This document shows, piece after piece, positions 8,162 through 16,845 of a stretch of DNA of 64,000 nt. Numbering within the stretch: the first letter of the stretch is position 1; each line of letters begins with the position of its first letter. Both the position numbers and the translations under genes were made by a program. This DNA is from Cellulomonas sp. KH9 (GTDB taxonomy: Bacteria; Actinomycetota; Actinomycetes; Actinomycetales; Cellulomonadaceae), in NCBI RefSeq assembly GCF_900114185.1, contig NZ_FOSE01000001.1, positions 459,749-523,748 of the forward strand, written 5' to 3'. The notes under the pieces were generated by a model. It saw only the letters and a program-made list of their open reading frames with translations, searched no databases and was not told the DNA's origin.

Positions 8162-8809
8162 TCAGTCGACCGGTGCGTCCCCGGGCTCCGGCGTCCGCTC
8201 GCCGACGGGCACCGGCGCGGCCAGCGTGTTGGCGCGCGTGGCCAGCGGGCACGCCCAGGTCGGGTCGTACGCGCACGACGGGTTGTAGGCGAAGTTGAGG
8301 TCGACGACCAGGCGGCCCACCCGGTCGCACCCCAGGTCGGCCCCCTTGACCGTGTCGAGCACGTAGCGCCCGCCGCCGAACGTGCCGTGCCCGGCCAGCG
8401 CGTCGCGCACGGGCAGGAACAGCCCGCCGCCGTACCCCCGCAGCGACCACAGCGTGAGGCGTCCGAGGTCACCCAGCACCACGGTCCCGACACGGTCGAA
8501 CCCGACGACGCCGTCCGTGCCGGTGGCGACGTCCAGGCGCTGCGGGCCGGCCGGCTCGACGCCCACCTCGAACCGGAAGCGCGGGTCGTACGGGGCGACG
8601 TCGAGGCCCGCGAAGTCGGCGCGTGCGTCGGGGCTCAGCGGGGACGCGGGGTGGAACGCGAACAGCTCGTCGCGCTGCTGGACCCACACGGCGTGCGCGG
8701 CGGCCGGGTCCTCCACGGCCAGTGCCCGCACCTCCGCGTAGGTCTGGGACGTGCGCCGTCGCCAGTCCGTGACGTCCAGGGCGGCGCTGAGCGGGGTGGC
8801 GGCGTGCAC
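8162..8809 (-). CDS. DUF1684 family protein
   Basis: 215 residues. The pattern WRRRTSQTYAEVRAL, FHPASPLSPDAR, PYDPRFRF and DLNFAYNPSCAYDPTWACPLA matches the DUF1684 family, soluble proteins of about 200 residues in actinobacteria and flavobacteria. YNPSCAY and the ACPLA segment are the conserved core. No signal or membrane helix is visible. GTG at 8809 is preceded by GACGGT at a 6-base gap rather than by a ribosome site. The function of the family is not established. Confidence 0.8.
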   Translation of the reverse strand: MHAATPLSAALDVTDWRRRTSQTYAEVRALAVEDPAAAHAVWVQQRDELFAFHPASPLSPDARADFAGLDVAPYDPRFRFEVGVEPAGPQRLDVATGTDGVVGFDRVGTVVLGDLGRLTLWSLRGYGGGLFLPVRDALAGHGTFGGGRYVLDTVKGADLGCDRVGRLVVDLNFAYNPSCAYDPTWACPLATRANTLAAPVPVGERTPEPGDAPVD

Positions 8810-8866
8810 GTCCCCACCGTCCCAAGTCCGGCGGGGTCGCGCACGTCGAACGCGTCGGGGCGGCCC

Positions 8867-9061
8867 TCAGCGGGTGCGCCGCACGCGCCGCACCTCGCGC
8901 AGCGCGAGGAGGCCGGCGAGGGCGGCCGGCACGAGCGCGGCGGGCCGCCCGCGCACGGCGACGACCAGGCACACCAGCACGAGCACCACGCACCCGGTGA
9001 CCAGCAGGAGAGAGGACCACGACAGGGTCCGCGGCCTGCGGTCGGACGTCCACCTGCGCAC
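8867..9061 (-). CDS. Small membrane protein, unknown
   Basis: 64 residues: a basic N-terminus, one or two hydrophobic helices (LLLVTGCVVLVLVCLVVAV and AALVPAALAGLLAL), and a basic tail VRRVRR. The GTG at 9061 is supported by a TAGCGT -10 box exactly 6 bases upstream. I do not recognise the family. It probably sits in the membrane with a positive C-terminus in the cytoplasm. It is short and GC-rich, so it could be a chance frame, but promoter placement and membrane topology favour a real gene. Confidence 0.5.
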   Translation of the reverse strand: MRRWTSDRRPRTLSWSSLLLVTGCVVLVLVCLVVAVRGRPAALVPAALAGLLALREVRRVRRTR

Positions 9062-9067
9062 GGGGCG

Positions 9068-9073
9068 ACGCTA
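9068..9073 (-). promoter_or_regulatory. -10 box TAGCGT before the 64-residue membrane protein
   Basis: Minus-strand TAGCGT lies 6 bases before the GTG at 9061, indicating leaderless transcription. Confidence 0.5.
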
Positions 9074-9144
9074 CCGCGACGGCCCCGGGTGCGGTCCGCG
9101 CTCCACGGCGGGAGCCGTCCGGGTCCGCGTGCGAGGGTGGCGGC

Positions 9145-10098
9145 ATGGATCTGCGCATCTTCACCGAGCCCCAGCAGGGCGCCACGTACGACGACGTCCT
9201 CGCGGTCGCCCGCGCCACCGAGGACCTCGGCTTCGACGCCTTCTTCCGCTCCGACCACTACCTGGCGATGGGTGACGGCGACGGTCTGCCCGGCCCCACC
9301 GACGCCTGGACGACGCTCGCCGGCCTCGCGCGCGAGACGAGCCGCATCCGCCTGGGGACCCTGGTGTCCTCCGCGACGTTCCGGCACCCCGGGGTGCTCG
9401 CGATCCAGGTCGCGCAGGTCGACCAGATGTCCGGTGGCCGCGTGGAGCTGGGCCTCGGCGCCGGCTGGTTCGCCGCCGAGCACGCCGCGTACGGCATCCC
9501 GTTCCCGGCCAAGCGCTTCGGCCTGCTCACCGAGCAGCTCGAGGTCGTCACCGGGCTGTGGGGCACGCCGGTGGGCGAGACCTTCTCCTTCGCGGGCGAG
9601 CACTACACGCTGACGGACTCGCCGGCCCTGCCCAAGCCGGTGCAGCGCTCGCCGCTGGACCCGTCGCGTGCCGGCGTCCCGGTGATCGTCGGGGGCGATG
9701 GCCCCACCCGCACACCGCGGCTGGCCGCGCGGTTCGGCGCCGAGTACAACCAGTCGTTCCCGGAGATCGCGGCGGTGCCCGGTCGCATCGCGCACATCCG
9801 CGAGGCGTGCGTCGAGGTCGGGCGGGACCCGGAGACGCTCGTGCAGTCGGTCGCGCTGGTGCTGTGCGTCGGCCGGGACGAGGCCGAGCTGGCGCGCCGC
9901 GCGGCGGCGATCGGCCGTGAGGTCCCCGAGCTGCGGGAGCACGGCATCGCGGGCACCCCGGACGAGGCCGTCGAGCGGCTGACGTGGCTGGCCGAGCAGG
10001 GCGTGCAGCGGGTGTACCTGCAGGTCCTGGACCTGGCGGACCTCGAGCACCTGCAGCTGGTGGCCGACGCCGTCGCGCCGCACCTGCCGCAGGGCTGA
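9145..10098 (+). CDS. F420-dependent LLM-class oxidoreductase
   Basis: 317 residues with a luciferase-like TIM-barrel pattern: MDLRIFTEPQ first strand, FDAFFRSDHY, TSRIRLGTLVSSATFRHP, VDQMSGGRVELGLGAGW and VIVGGDGPTRTPRLAARF. These match the actinobacterial group usually annotated as TIGR03560 F420-dependent oxidoreductases. The enzyme would use reduced F420 to reduce an unknown substrate in the cytoplasm. The gene stands alone; the ATG at 9145 follows a GAGGGT element at a 6-base gap. F420 dependence is from the family and not shown by the sequence. Confidence 0.87.
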   Translation: MDLRIFTEPQQGATYDDVLAVARATEDLGFDAFFRSDHYLAMGDGDGLPGPTDAWTTLAGLARETSRIRLGTLVSSATFRHPGVLAIQVAQVDQMSGGRVELGLGAGWFAAEHAAYGIPFPAKRFGLLTEQLEVVTGLWGTPVGETFSFAGEHYTLTDSPALPKPVQRSPLDPSRAGVPVIVGGDGPTRTPRLAARFGAEYNQSFPEIAAVPGRIAHIREACVEVGRDPETLVQSVALVLCVGRDEAELARRAAAIGREVPELREHGIAGTPDEAVERLTWLAEQGVQRVYLQVLDLADLEHLQLVADAVAPHLPQG

Positions 10099-10454
10099 GG
10101 CCTCGCGGGCTCCCTGCGGGGCGCCCGGAATGTCCGGATGGTGGGACGGGCCTGCTCGGGCCCGAAAGTTCACAGGACGGACATATCCGGACGTCCCCGC
10201 AGGTGAGAGCGTTCCCAGGGGGCCGCGAACCTGGTCGAGCACCCCCGTTCGGCCCTGTTCCGCCGCCCTCGGATGTGACTCCCGGGGCGCAACGCTCCTA
10301 CCGTCGGGCACATCCACGGGGACGAAACCCCCGATCGGGAACGTTCCGGTCGGTGTCACCGTGAACCGGACGCCAACGAGGCCGTCGCGACCGTGACGTC
10401 GGCCCCGATCCCGGGGACGTCGTCGCACCTCACGACGACACCCAGGGGGCGCAC
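10099..10454 (+). promoter_or_regulatory. Promoter and operator region of the glucan operon
   Basis: 356 bases without a gene. A promoter is plausible at 10275-10304 (GTGACT, 18-bp spacer, TACCGT), giving a leader of about 145 nt. TGAGAGCGTTCCCA at 10204-10217 matches the CelR/CebR-type operator TGGGAGCGCTCCCA at 12 of 14 positions. GGAACGTTCC at 10338-10347 is a perfect palindrome inside the leader. No known riboswitch core was recognised. Confidence 0.5.
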
Positions 10455-12284
10455 GTGGCCACGACCTTCGACCGACTGATCCTCGACCCGCGGCGGACGG
10501 ACGACACCCGGGCCCGGCCGCACACGCGCCGGGCCCCCGAGAACGAGGCGGCGCAGAGCCCCTCGCTCATGCTGCTGGTCCTGCTGGCCGCGGCGGGCAT
10601 CCTCGTCTACGCCGTCTTCCTGCTGAACCCCGGCAACCGGGGCGACTGGCTGCCGTACGCGCTGGTCATGACCGCCGAGTCGATCCTCATCCTGCACGGG
10701 CTGCTGGCGATGTGGACCGTGCTGTCGTCGGGCTGGAACCCGCGCGGCTTCGCCTTCCACCACGCCCAGGAGCGGCTCTACGACCTCGCGGAGATCCTGC
10801 GCGACGGCGCGGAGGACGAGCCGTGGCGCTGGCAGATGTACCTCGAGGACCGCCCGCTCGCCGTCGACGTCTTCATCACGACCTACGGCGAGGACCTCGG
10901 CACCATCCGCCGCACCGTGTCGGCCGCCGTGCGGATGCAGGGCAAGCACGCCACCTGGGTGCTCGACGACGGCCGCTCGGACGACGTCCGCGACCTGGCC
11001 GCCGAGCTCGGCGCCCGGTACGTCCGCCGCCTGTCGAGCGGCGGCGCCAAGGCCGGCAACATCAACCACGCCCTGTCCCTCACCCGCGGCGACTTCTTCG
11101 TCGTCCTCGACGCGGACTTCGTGCCGAAGCCCGAGTTCCTCCACGAGACCGTGCCGTTCTTCGCCGGGTCCGACGTCGCCTTCGTCCAGACGCCGCAGAC
11201 GTACGGCAACTTCGACACCGTCATCAGCCGCGGTGCGGGGTACATGCAGGCGGTCTTCTACCGGTACGTCCAGCCGGGCCGTAACCGGTTCAACGCCGCC
11301 TTCTGCGTCGGCACCAACGTCATCTACCGGCGTGCGGCGGTCGACTCGATCGGCGGCATCTACACCGACTCGAAGTCCGAGGACGTGTGGACCTCCCTGA
11401 TGATGCACGAGCAGGGCTGGCGCACCGTCTACATCCCCACCACGCTCGCCGTCGGGGACACCCCCGAGACAGTCGAGGCGTACACCAAGCAGCAGCTGCG
11501 CTGGGCCACCGGCGGGTTCGAGATCATGCTCACCCACAACCCGCTGTCACCGAGGCGCAACCTCACGATGGACCAGCGCATCGCGTACTTCGTGACCGCC
11601 ACCCACTACCTCACGGGCATCGCACCGCTGCTGCTGCTGCTGGTGCCGCCGCTCGAGATCTACTTCGACCTGTCACCGATGAACCTCACGCTGACGCCGG
11701 CGATGTGGGCGATGTACTACGCGGGCTTCTACGTCATGCAGATCCTGCTCGCGTTCTACACGCTCGGGTCGTTCCGGTGGGAGGTCCTGCTGCTGGCGTC
11801 CGTGTCGTTCCCCATCTACGTGCGCGCCCTGGTGAACGCCGTGCTGGGCCGCGAGCAGGCGTGGCACGTCACCGGACGCAAGGGCGCCTACCGCTCACCC
11901 TTCGCGTTCATGCTCCCGCAGGTCCTGGTGTTCCAGTTCCTGCTCGTGACGACCCTCGTGGCGCTGTGGAAGACCCACACGTCGGGCGTCTTCACCCTGG
12001 CCCTGGCGTGGAACGCCACGAACACCGTCATCCTCGGCGGCTTCATCATCACCGCCTGGCGGGAGGGTCGGCGCGCCCGTGCCGAGACACGCACGCAGCG
12101 GCGTGCCGACGCCCTCGCCGCCCGCACGACCGCCGCACAGGCGGCCGAGGCCGCCCTGCTCGGCCTCGACCCCGCCGCGGCTCCCGCCGCGGTCCCGTCC
12201 GACCACCGCAGCCGCCGCGCCTCCGCCGCGCTGCCCGCTGCGCCGGCGGCCACCGAGTCGCGCGCCGACTTCCCGCCCCGCTGA
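10455..12284 (+). CDS. GT2 family processive glycosyltransferase, curdlan/cellulose synthase-like
   Basis: 609 residues from a GTG with GGGGG upstream. Two helices near the N-terminus, a cytoplasmic GT-A domain and about five C-terminal helices give the cellulose-synthase architecture. Catalytic signatures are VLDDG (Asp171-172), DAD (219-221), SED (308-310) and QQLRW (346-350), the QxxRW motif of processive synthases. It has no C-terminal PilZ domain, unlike BcsA, which agrees better with curdlan (beta-1,3-glucan) synthase CrdS, about 650 residues. It heads an operon with a HlyD-like protein and a GH81 beta-1,3-glucanase. Product linkage is inferred from that partner. Confidence 0.85.
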   Translation: MATTFDRLILDPRRTDDTRARPHTRRAPENEAAQSPSLMLLVLLAAAGILVYAVFLLNPGNRGDWLPYALVMTAESILILHGLLAMWTVLSSGWNPRGFAFHHAQERLYDLAEILRDGAEDEPWRWQMYLEDRPLAVDVFITTYGEDLGTIRRTVSAAVRMQGKHATWVLDDGRSDDVRDLAAELGARYVRRLSSGGAKAGNINHALSLTRGDFFVVLDADFVPKPEFLHETVPFFAGSDVAFVQTPQTYGNFDTVISRGAGYMQAVFYRYVQPGRNRFNAAFCVGTNVIYRRAAVDSIGGIYTDSKSEDVWTSLMMHEQGWRTVYIPTTLAVGDTPETVEAYTKQQLRWATGGFEIMLTHNPLSPRRNLTMDQRIAYFVTATHYLTGIAPLLLLLVPPLEIYFDLSPMNLTLTPAMWAMYYAGFYVMQILLAFYTLGSFRWEVLLLASVSFPIYVRALVNAVLGREQAWHVTGRKGAYRSPFAFMLPQVLVFQFLLVTTLVALWKTHTSGVFTLALAWNATNTVILGGFIITAWREGRRARAETRTQRRADALAARTTAAQAAEAALLGLDPAAAPAAVPSDHRSRRASAALPAAPAATESRADFPPR

Positions 12285-12299
12285 CCGAGAGGTGATCCC

Positions 12300-13031
12300 A
12301 TGACCTGGGCCAGCCGCATCCGCCTGCTCGCGGGCACGATCCTCGTGCTCGTCGTCGCCGCCCTGGCGACCTACCACCTCAACGAGACCCGGGGCCGCGC
12401 CACCAGCGCCTCGGCACAGATCCTCGCCGAGTCCTACGCCGTCGGGACGCCGTACGCCGGGCTGGTCGCCGACCAGCTCGTCGACGTCGGCGACGACGTC
12501 GTCGAGGGCCAGCCGCTCTTCGTCATCGACTCCGCCGCCCTCACCTACGACCGGGCGCACGGCTTCGTCACCGAGCCCCCCGAGTTCACGCAGGTCGACG
12601 AGCACGGCCGCCTGGTCGTGCTCGCCAGCGGGGACGGCCGCCTCACGCAGATCACCGGGCAGCGCGGCACCTTCGTGCCGTCCGCCTCGACGCTCGCGAC
12701 CGTGCAGCGTGCCGACACCCTCTACGTGCAGGGGGAGTACACGCTGACGGCGAAGGAGTACTCCCGGCTGCCCGACGGCGCGGACGTCACCATCACCCTG
12801 CCCAACGAGACCGCGCTGCAGGGCACGGTCGAGCGCGTCGAGGTCACCACGGTCGCGGGCCAGGCCCAGGCGGTCGTCCGCATGACCTCCGAGGCGCTCG
12901 AGGACGGGTCCGACAACGGCCTGGTGTCCGCCGGCACCCCGGTGGTCGCGCAGATCGAGCTGACCAACGAGGGCATGGTGACGACCGTCGCCGGCAAGGT
13001 CCGCACCTACGTCGAGGGGCTGCTGCGATGA
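12300..13031 (+). CDS. HlyD/membrane-fusion-like single-pass protein
   Basis: 243 residues. One N-terminal helix (IRLLAGTILVLVVAALATY) anchors a periplasm-side domain. The segment TPYAGLVADQLVDVGDDVVEGQPLFVIDS is a biotinyl/lipoyl-like half-motif of membrane-fusion (HlyD/EmrA) proteins, and the C-terminal beta region resembles their barrel domain. The long coiled coil of typical HlyD proteins is missing. It lies 15 bases after the synthase and overlaps the GH81 start by four bases (ATGA). By analogy with accessory subunits of other synthases it may guide the glucan chain across the envelope; that is inference. Confidence 0.7.
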   Translation: MTWASRIRLLAGTILVLVVAALATYHLNETRGRATSASAQILAESYAVGTPYAGLVADQLVDVGDDVVEGQPLFVIDSAALTYDRAHGFVTEPPEFTQVDEHGRLVVLASGDGRLTQITGQRGTFVPSASTLATVQRADTLYVQGEYTLTAKEYSRLPDGADVTITLPNETALQGTVERVEVTTVAGQAQAVVRMTSEALEDGSDNGLVSAGTPVVAQIELTNEGMVTTVAGKVRTYVEGLLR

Positions 13032-15154
13032 CGGCCGCCCGCACGGGGCTGCCGGCCACCGGGAGAGGTCGCCGGATGCTCGTCGTCGGAGCGCTCGTCG
13101 CTGCCGTCCTGGTCGCCGCGCTGCTCGTCGCGCGGCCGTGGTCCGGGGGAGGGGCCGCACCCGCGGCCGGCGCCCCCGGCGGCGGCGCTCCCGGCGCCCC
13201 CGTCACGGGGCCACCGGACGCCTCACCGCCGGAGGTCGACACCGCGGCGCTGACCGGTGCGCTCGTCCAGGCGGCGGACGCCACGATCGACCCTGTGCGT
13301 CTCGCCGACGGGGTCGCGCCGCCGTCGAACCGCTGGTACTCGGGGCTCGTCTTCGGCAAGGAGCCGCAGCCGGTGTTCCCGCTGCCGCTGTCCTTCGGGC
13401 TCACCGCCGGCGGGTTCACCGTCGGGCTGCCCGACCCGGTGACCAGCGCCCGGGCCGTCGTCGGACCGCACGTGCCGGCCGTCACGGTCGACGTGGGGGC
13501 CGCGTCCGCCCAGGTCGTCGCGGCGGACCCCGTCGCGGTGACCACCCGCCTGCTCGACGCCGCGGGCGATCCGCTCGGTGACGTCACCGTCGCCGCGGGC
13601 TCGCCGTTCGTGTCGTTCACCGCGGCGACGGACGTCGAGGTCGCCGCGGGCGAGGGGTTCGACGCCCTCACCGACGGTGTCGCCACCGCCGAGGTCGGCG
13701 GCACCACCTGGGGCCTGGCCGCCTCGGCCGGGTCGCTCGCCGACGGCACGCTCGTGCTGCCCGCGGGCGCGACGGCCGCCTGGTACGCGCTGCCCGACGA
13801 CGCGTCCGACGACGCGGCCGAGGTGCTCGCCGCCGCCGCCGTCGACCCCGTCGTGGGCGTGGACGTCACCTACGGCGTCGGCGACGACGTGGCCCGCACG
13901 ACGCTCACCTACCGCACCGCCGGGTCGACGTCCACCGCGTACGTGCTCATGCGGCACCACACCACCGGCAGCCAGCCGGACCGCGACGGGTGCGGCCTGG
14001 GGACGTACCGCAGCGTGCACGGGACCCTGGAGCTGTGCGCGGGGTCGACGCTCACGTCCTACGCCCCGACGCTGCGCCCGACCGGTGCGCTCGACCTCGA
14101 CGGGATCCCGGCGGAGCGGCGCGACGCGGTCCTCGCGCAGCTCGAGAAGGACGTGGCCGGGACGGAGGCGTTCGCCTCCGACACCTACTTCGGCGGCAAG
14201 CACCTGTACCGCGCGGCCACCCTCGTCGTGCTGGGTGAGCAGCTCGGGGCCGACGACCTGGTGGCCGACCTGCGCACCCGGGTGTCGGACGCGCTGCGGG
14301 AGTGGTCCGAGCCCACCGGCTGCGACGAGCGCGACGCGCGCTGCTTCGTCTACGACGCGGCGGCCCGGTCCGTGATCGGGCGGACCCCGTCCTTCGGGTC
14401 CGAGGAGCTCAACGACCACCACTTCCACTACGGCTACCTGCTGTCGGCCGCCGGGCTGCTGGGTGCCGACGACCCGGACCTGGTCGACGACGTGGCCCCG
14501 GTCATGGACGTGCTCGCGGCCGACATCGCCGCCGCGCAGCCGTCCGACGAGCTGCCGCAGCTGCGCACGTTCGACCCCTACGCGGGCCACGCGTGGGCGT
14601 CGGGCACGTCACCGTTCGCCGACGGCAACAACCAGGAGTCCGCGTCGGAGGCCGTCAACGCGTGGAACGGCGTCGGGCTGTGGGCCGAGGCGTCCGGCCA
14701 GGACGACCTGCTGACCCAGGCGACGTGGCTCGCGTCCGCGGAGGCCGCGTCGGCGCGCGACTACTGGACCGACCCCGACCTCGACGACCCCGTCATGGAC
14801 GGCTTCGAGCACCGCGTCGTCGCCCTCAACTGGGGCGGCAAGCGCGACTGGGCCACGTGGTTCAGCGCCGAGCCCAGCGCGATGCTGGGGATCCTGCTCA
14901 TCCCGATGGGCCCGGTGTCCGACTACCTGGCCGTCGACGTCGACCCGGAGACGATCCGGGCGGCGGTCGAGGAGGCGTCACCCGACGGCCCCGACGTCAT
15001 GTTCGGCGACTACCTGCTGATGTACCGGGCGCTCGCCGGCCCGCAGGATGCCGCGGCGGCCTGGCAGGACGCGCTCGACCTGCCGGACACGTCGATCGAC
15101 GACGGCAGCTCACGCGCGTACCTGCTGGCCTGGCTCGTCGCCCACGGCGCCTGA
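13028..15154 (+). CDS. Membrane-anchored GH81 endo-beta-1,3-glucanase
   Basis: 708 residues. A single N-terminal helix (residues 16-37) and a Gly/Ala/Pro linker precede a GH81 catalytic domain. Landmarks are PPSNRWYSGLVFGK and FPLPLSF in the N-terminal beta-sandwich, DTYFGGKHLYRAA, ELNDHHFHYGY and DPYAGHAWASG, and the acidic NNQESASEAVNAW motif carrying the catalytic glutamates. GH81 enzymes hydrolyse beta-1,3-glucans (laminarin, curdlan) by inversion. No cleavable signal is obvious, so it probably stays tethered outside the membrane next to the synthase. It overlaps the downstream convergent gene by 45 bases. Confidence 0.9.
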   Translation: MTAARTGLPATGRGRRMLVVGALVAAVLVAALLVARPWSGGGAAPAAGAPGGGAPGAPVTGPPDASPPEVDTAALTGALVQAADATIDPVRLADGVAPPSNRWYSGLVFGKEPQPVFPLPLSFGLTAGGFTVGLPDPVTSARAVVGPHVPAVTVDVGAASAQVVAADPVAVTTRLLDAAGDPLGDVTVAAGSPFVSFTAATDVEVAAGEGFDALTDGVATAEVGGTTWGLAASAGSLADGTLVLPAGATAAWYALPDDASDDAAEVLAAAAVDPVVGVDVTYGVGDDVARTTLTYRTAGSTSTAYVLMRHHTTGSQPDRDGCGLGTYRSVHGTLELCAGSTLTSYAPTLRPTGALDLDGIPAERRDAVLAQLEKDVAGTEAFASDTYFGGKHLYRAATLVVLGEQLGADDLVADLRTRVSDALREWSEPTGCDERDARCFVYDAAARSVIGRTPSFGSEELNDHHFHYGYLLSAAGLLGADDPDLVDDVAPVMDVLAADIAAAQPSDELPQLRTFDPYAGHAWASGTSPFADGNNQESASEAVNAWNGVGLWAEASGQDDLLTQATWLASAEAASARDYWTDPDLDDPVMDGFEHRVVALNWGGKRDWATWFSAEPSAMLGILLIPMGPVSDYLAVDVDPETIRAAVEEASPDGPDVMFGDYLLMYRALAGPQDAAAAWQDALDLPDTSIDDGSSRAYLLAWLVAHGA

Positions 15155-16618
15155 CGGGTCGGCGCCCGGTGTCCCCTCGGTGGCCGGACCCTCTCCGGCC
15201 ACCGGGGGCACCCGTGGGACGCGCGCGAGGTGCACCACCGTGACGACGAGCAGCACGACGAGGGCGACGTTGCGCCCCACCAGCACCATCGTGCTCAACG
15301 GCTGGCCACCCATCACGAGCGGGTAGTACCAGGGGTAGACCCACTGGGTCGCGCCCGCGACGACCGCCACCGCCACGGCGGTGGCGCGCCAGCGCGGCAG
15401 CCCGAACGCCAGGGCTGCCGCCACGGGCGGCGCCAGCCAGGAGATGAACTGGGGGCTGCCGACCTTGTTGGCGACGATCAGCACGAGCGTGAGCGCGAAC
15501 GTGCCGCGGACCACGAAGTCGGCGCGCACCGCGGCGTCGGACCACAGGTGCTGCCCCTCGCGCCTGCGCCGCCACCACAGCAGGGCGGTCGTCAGCAGCA
15601 CCGCGATCGGCAGGACGGCGCCGAGCACGTCGGCCGCGGCCTGCGTGCCCGGCCCGTAGATCTCGACCGAGATGATGTCGGGGTTGAACTCCCGGCGGAT
15701 CGTCGGGGTCCACAGCCCGGCCACGAGCCAGCCGGTCGCGGCCACGGACTCCACCTGCAGGCCGCGCTCGCCCTGCGTGCGGACGAACGACAGCACCTCG
15801 TCGCCGCCGCTCAGCGCGACGACCGTGCCGACCACCACGGCGCACACCAGCACCGCCGGCTGGACGACGTCCCGCCAGGGCCGGCGGGAGGCCAGCAGCA
15901 GGGGGATGATCGCCGCACCCGGCGAGACCTTGATCCAGGCCGCGGCGGTGATCAGCACGGCCGACGTGCGCGGGTGCGTCAGCGCCACCAGCAGGGCGAC
16001 CACCGTCATCGGGGCGATCACCGCGTCGAGCCTGCCCATCGCGACGGGGCCCAGCAGCAGCAGGAACGCGATCCACCAGGTCGCCGCGAGGTGGCCCCGA
16101 CGCCGGCGCAGCAGCATCGCCACGGCCACGGCGTCGAGGACGGTCACCAGCGCGCACCATCCGAGCGTGTACGCCACGGTGGACGTGGTGCTCACGACGG
16201 CGGGGACCAGGATCGGCAGCAACGCCCCCGCGGGGTACACCCACGCCCCGTCCAGCACGGGCCACTGACCGTACTCCAGACCCGTCTGCGCCCACGAGCG
16301 GTACAGCTCGACGTCGGTGTACGCGCCCGCCATCGGTCCGGTACCCAGGTGGGCGCCCCACACGTGCACGGCCACGAAGAACAGCCACACCAGCGCGTCA
16401 CGCGCCAGGCGGGGCCCGCGGGGCGGCGCGGACGGCACCGGGTCCGTCGGTCCGGCGGGAGCCGGGGGAACGGCGGGTGGCTGGGCGGCGGCGGCCGCGG
16501 GTGGCTGGGCGGCGGCGGCCGCGGGTGGCTGGGCGGCGGCGGCCGCGGGTGGCTGGGCGGCGGCGGCCGCGGGTGGCTGGGCGGCGGCGGGCGCGTCGGG
16601 GCCCGGGGCTGTCGTCAC
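15110..16618 (-). CDS. GT87-like polyprenol-dependent membrane glycosyltransferase
   Basis: 502 residues from a GTG at 16618 with GGGAGA upstream. Residues ~10-50 are an AQPPAAAA repeat tail, then about ten membrane helices follow. The first lumenal loop YTDVELYRSWAQTG with acidic residues and the GRLDAVIAPMTV segment fit GT-C enzymes of the GT87/DUF2029 type, which in mycobacteria are mannosyl- or arabinofuranosyltransferases using polyprenyl-phosphate sugars. The acceptor is unknown. It is convergent with and overlaps the GH81 gene, and divergent from the uracil permease. Confidence 0.78.
   Translation of the reverse strand: MTTAPGPDAPAAAQPPAAAAAQPPAAAAAQPPAAAAAQPPAAAAAQPPAVPPAPAGPTDPVPSAPPRGPRLARDALVWLFFVAVHVWGAHLGTGPMAGAYTDVELYRSWAQTGLEYGQWPVLDGAWVYPAGALLPILVPAVVSTTSTVAYTLGWCALVTVLDAVAVAMLLRRRRGHLAATWWIAFLLLLGPVAMGRLDAVIAPMTVVALLVALTHPRTSAVLITAAAWIKVSPGAAIIPLLLASRRPWRDVVQPAVLVCAVVVGTVVALSGGDEVLSFVRTQGERGLQVESVAATGWLVAGLWTPTIRREFNPDIISVEIYGPGTQAAADVLGAVLPIAVLLTTALLWWRRRREGQHLWSDAAVRADFVVRGTFALTLVLIVANKVGSPQFISWLAPPVAAALAFGLPRWRATAVAVAVVAGATQWVYPWYYPLVMGGQPLSTMVLVGRNVALVVLLVVTVVHLARVPRVPPVAGEGPATEGTPGADPSGAVGDEPGQQVRA
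16475..16590. repeat. 24-bp in-frame tandem repeat
   Basis: Four full copies (16475, 16499, 16523, 16547) and a 20-base partial copy code for an AQPPAAAA tail at the N-terminus of the GT87-like protein. The copies are identical at DNA level, so the expansion is recent. Confidence 0.93.
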
Positions 16619-16806
16619 GGAGGTTCTCCCGGGTCGGTGAGCGCTGCTGGACCACGGTACGGGAGGCACGCCCGCAGCACGAGAGCCGTAACATTTCGGG
16701 CAACGGCCGCGCGCGGGCCGGCGCCCCGCCCGGGTCCGTCGGGGCGGGCCGTCGCGTGGGCCGCCACTGCGGACGTCGGTCCCTGCTGCGCAGCGCGCGG
16801 CATCGC

Positions 16807-16812
16807 TACCCT
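16807..16812 (+). promoter_or_regulatory. -10 box TACCCT of the uracil permease gene
   Basis: TACCCT would start transcription near 16819, a short leader that keeps the GGGAGAGGGAG ribosome site before ATG 16846. Confidence 0.45.
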
Positions 16813-16845
16813 CGCGTCGGCATCACCACGGGAGAGGGAGCGGAC

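Noticed and set aside
10260..10454. Cyclic-di-GMP or other riboswitch in the glucan operon leader
   Set aside because: A GGGACGAAACC-like stretch is suggestive, but the conserved GEMM loops and paired arms are absent; an operator palindrome explains the site better.
16475..16590. CRISPR array
   Set aside because: The 24-bp units are contiguous, have no spacers and code in frame for AQPPAAAA.
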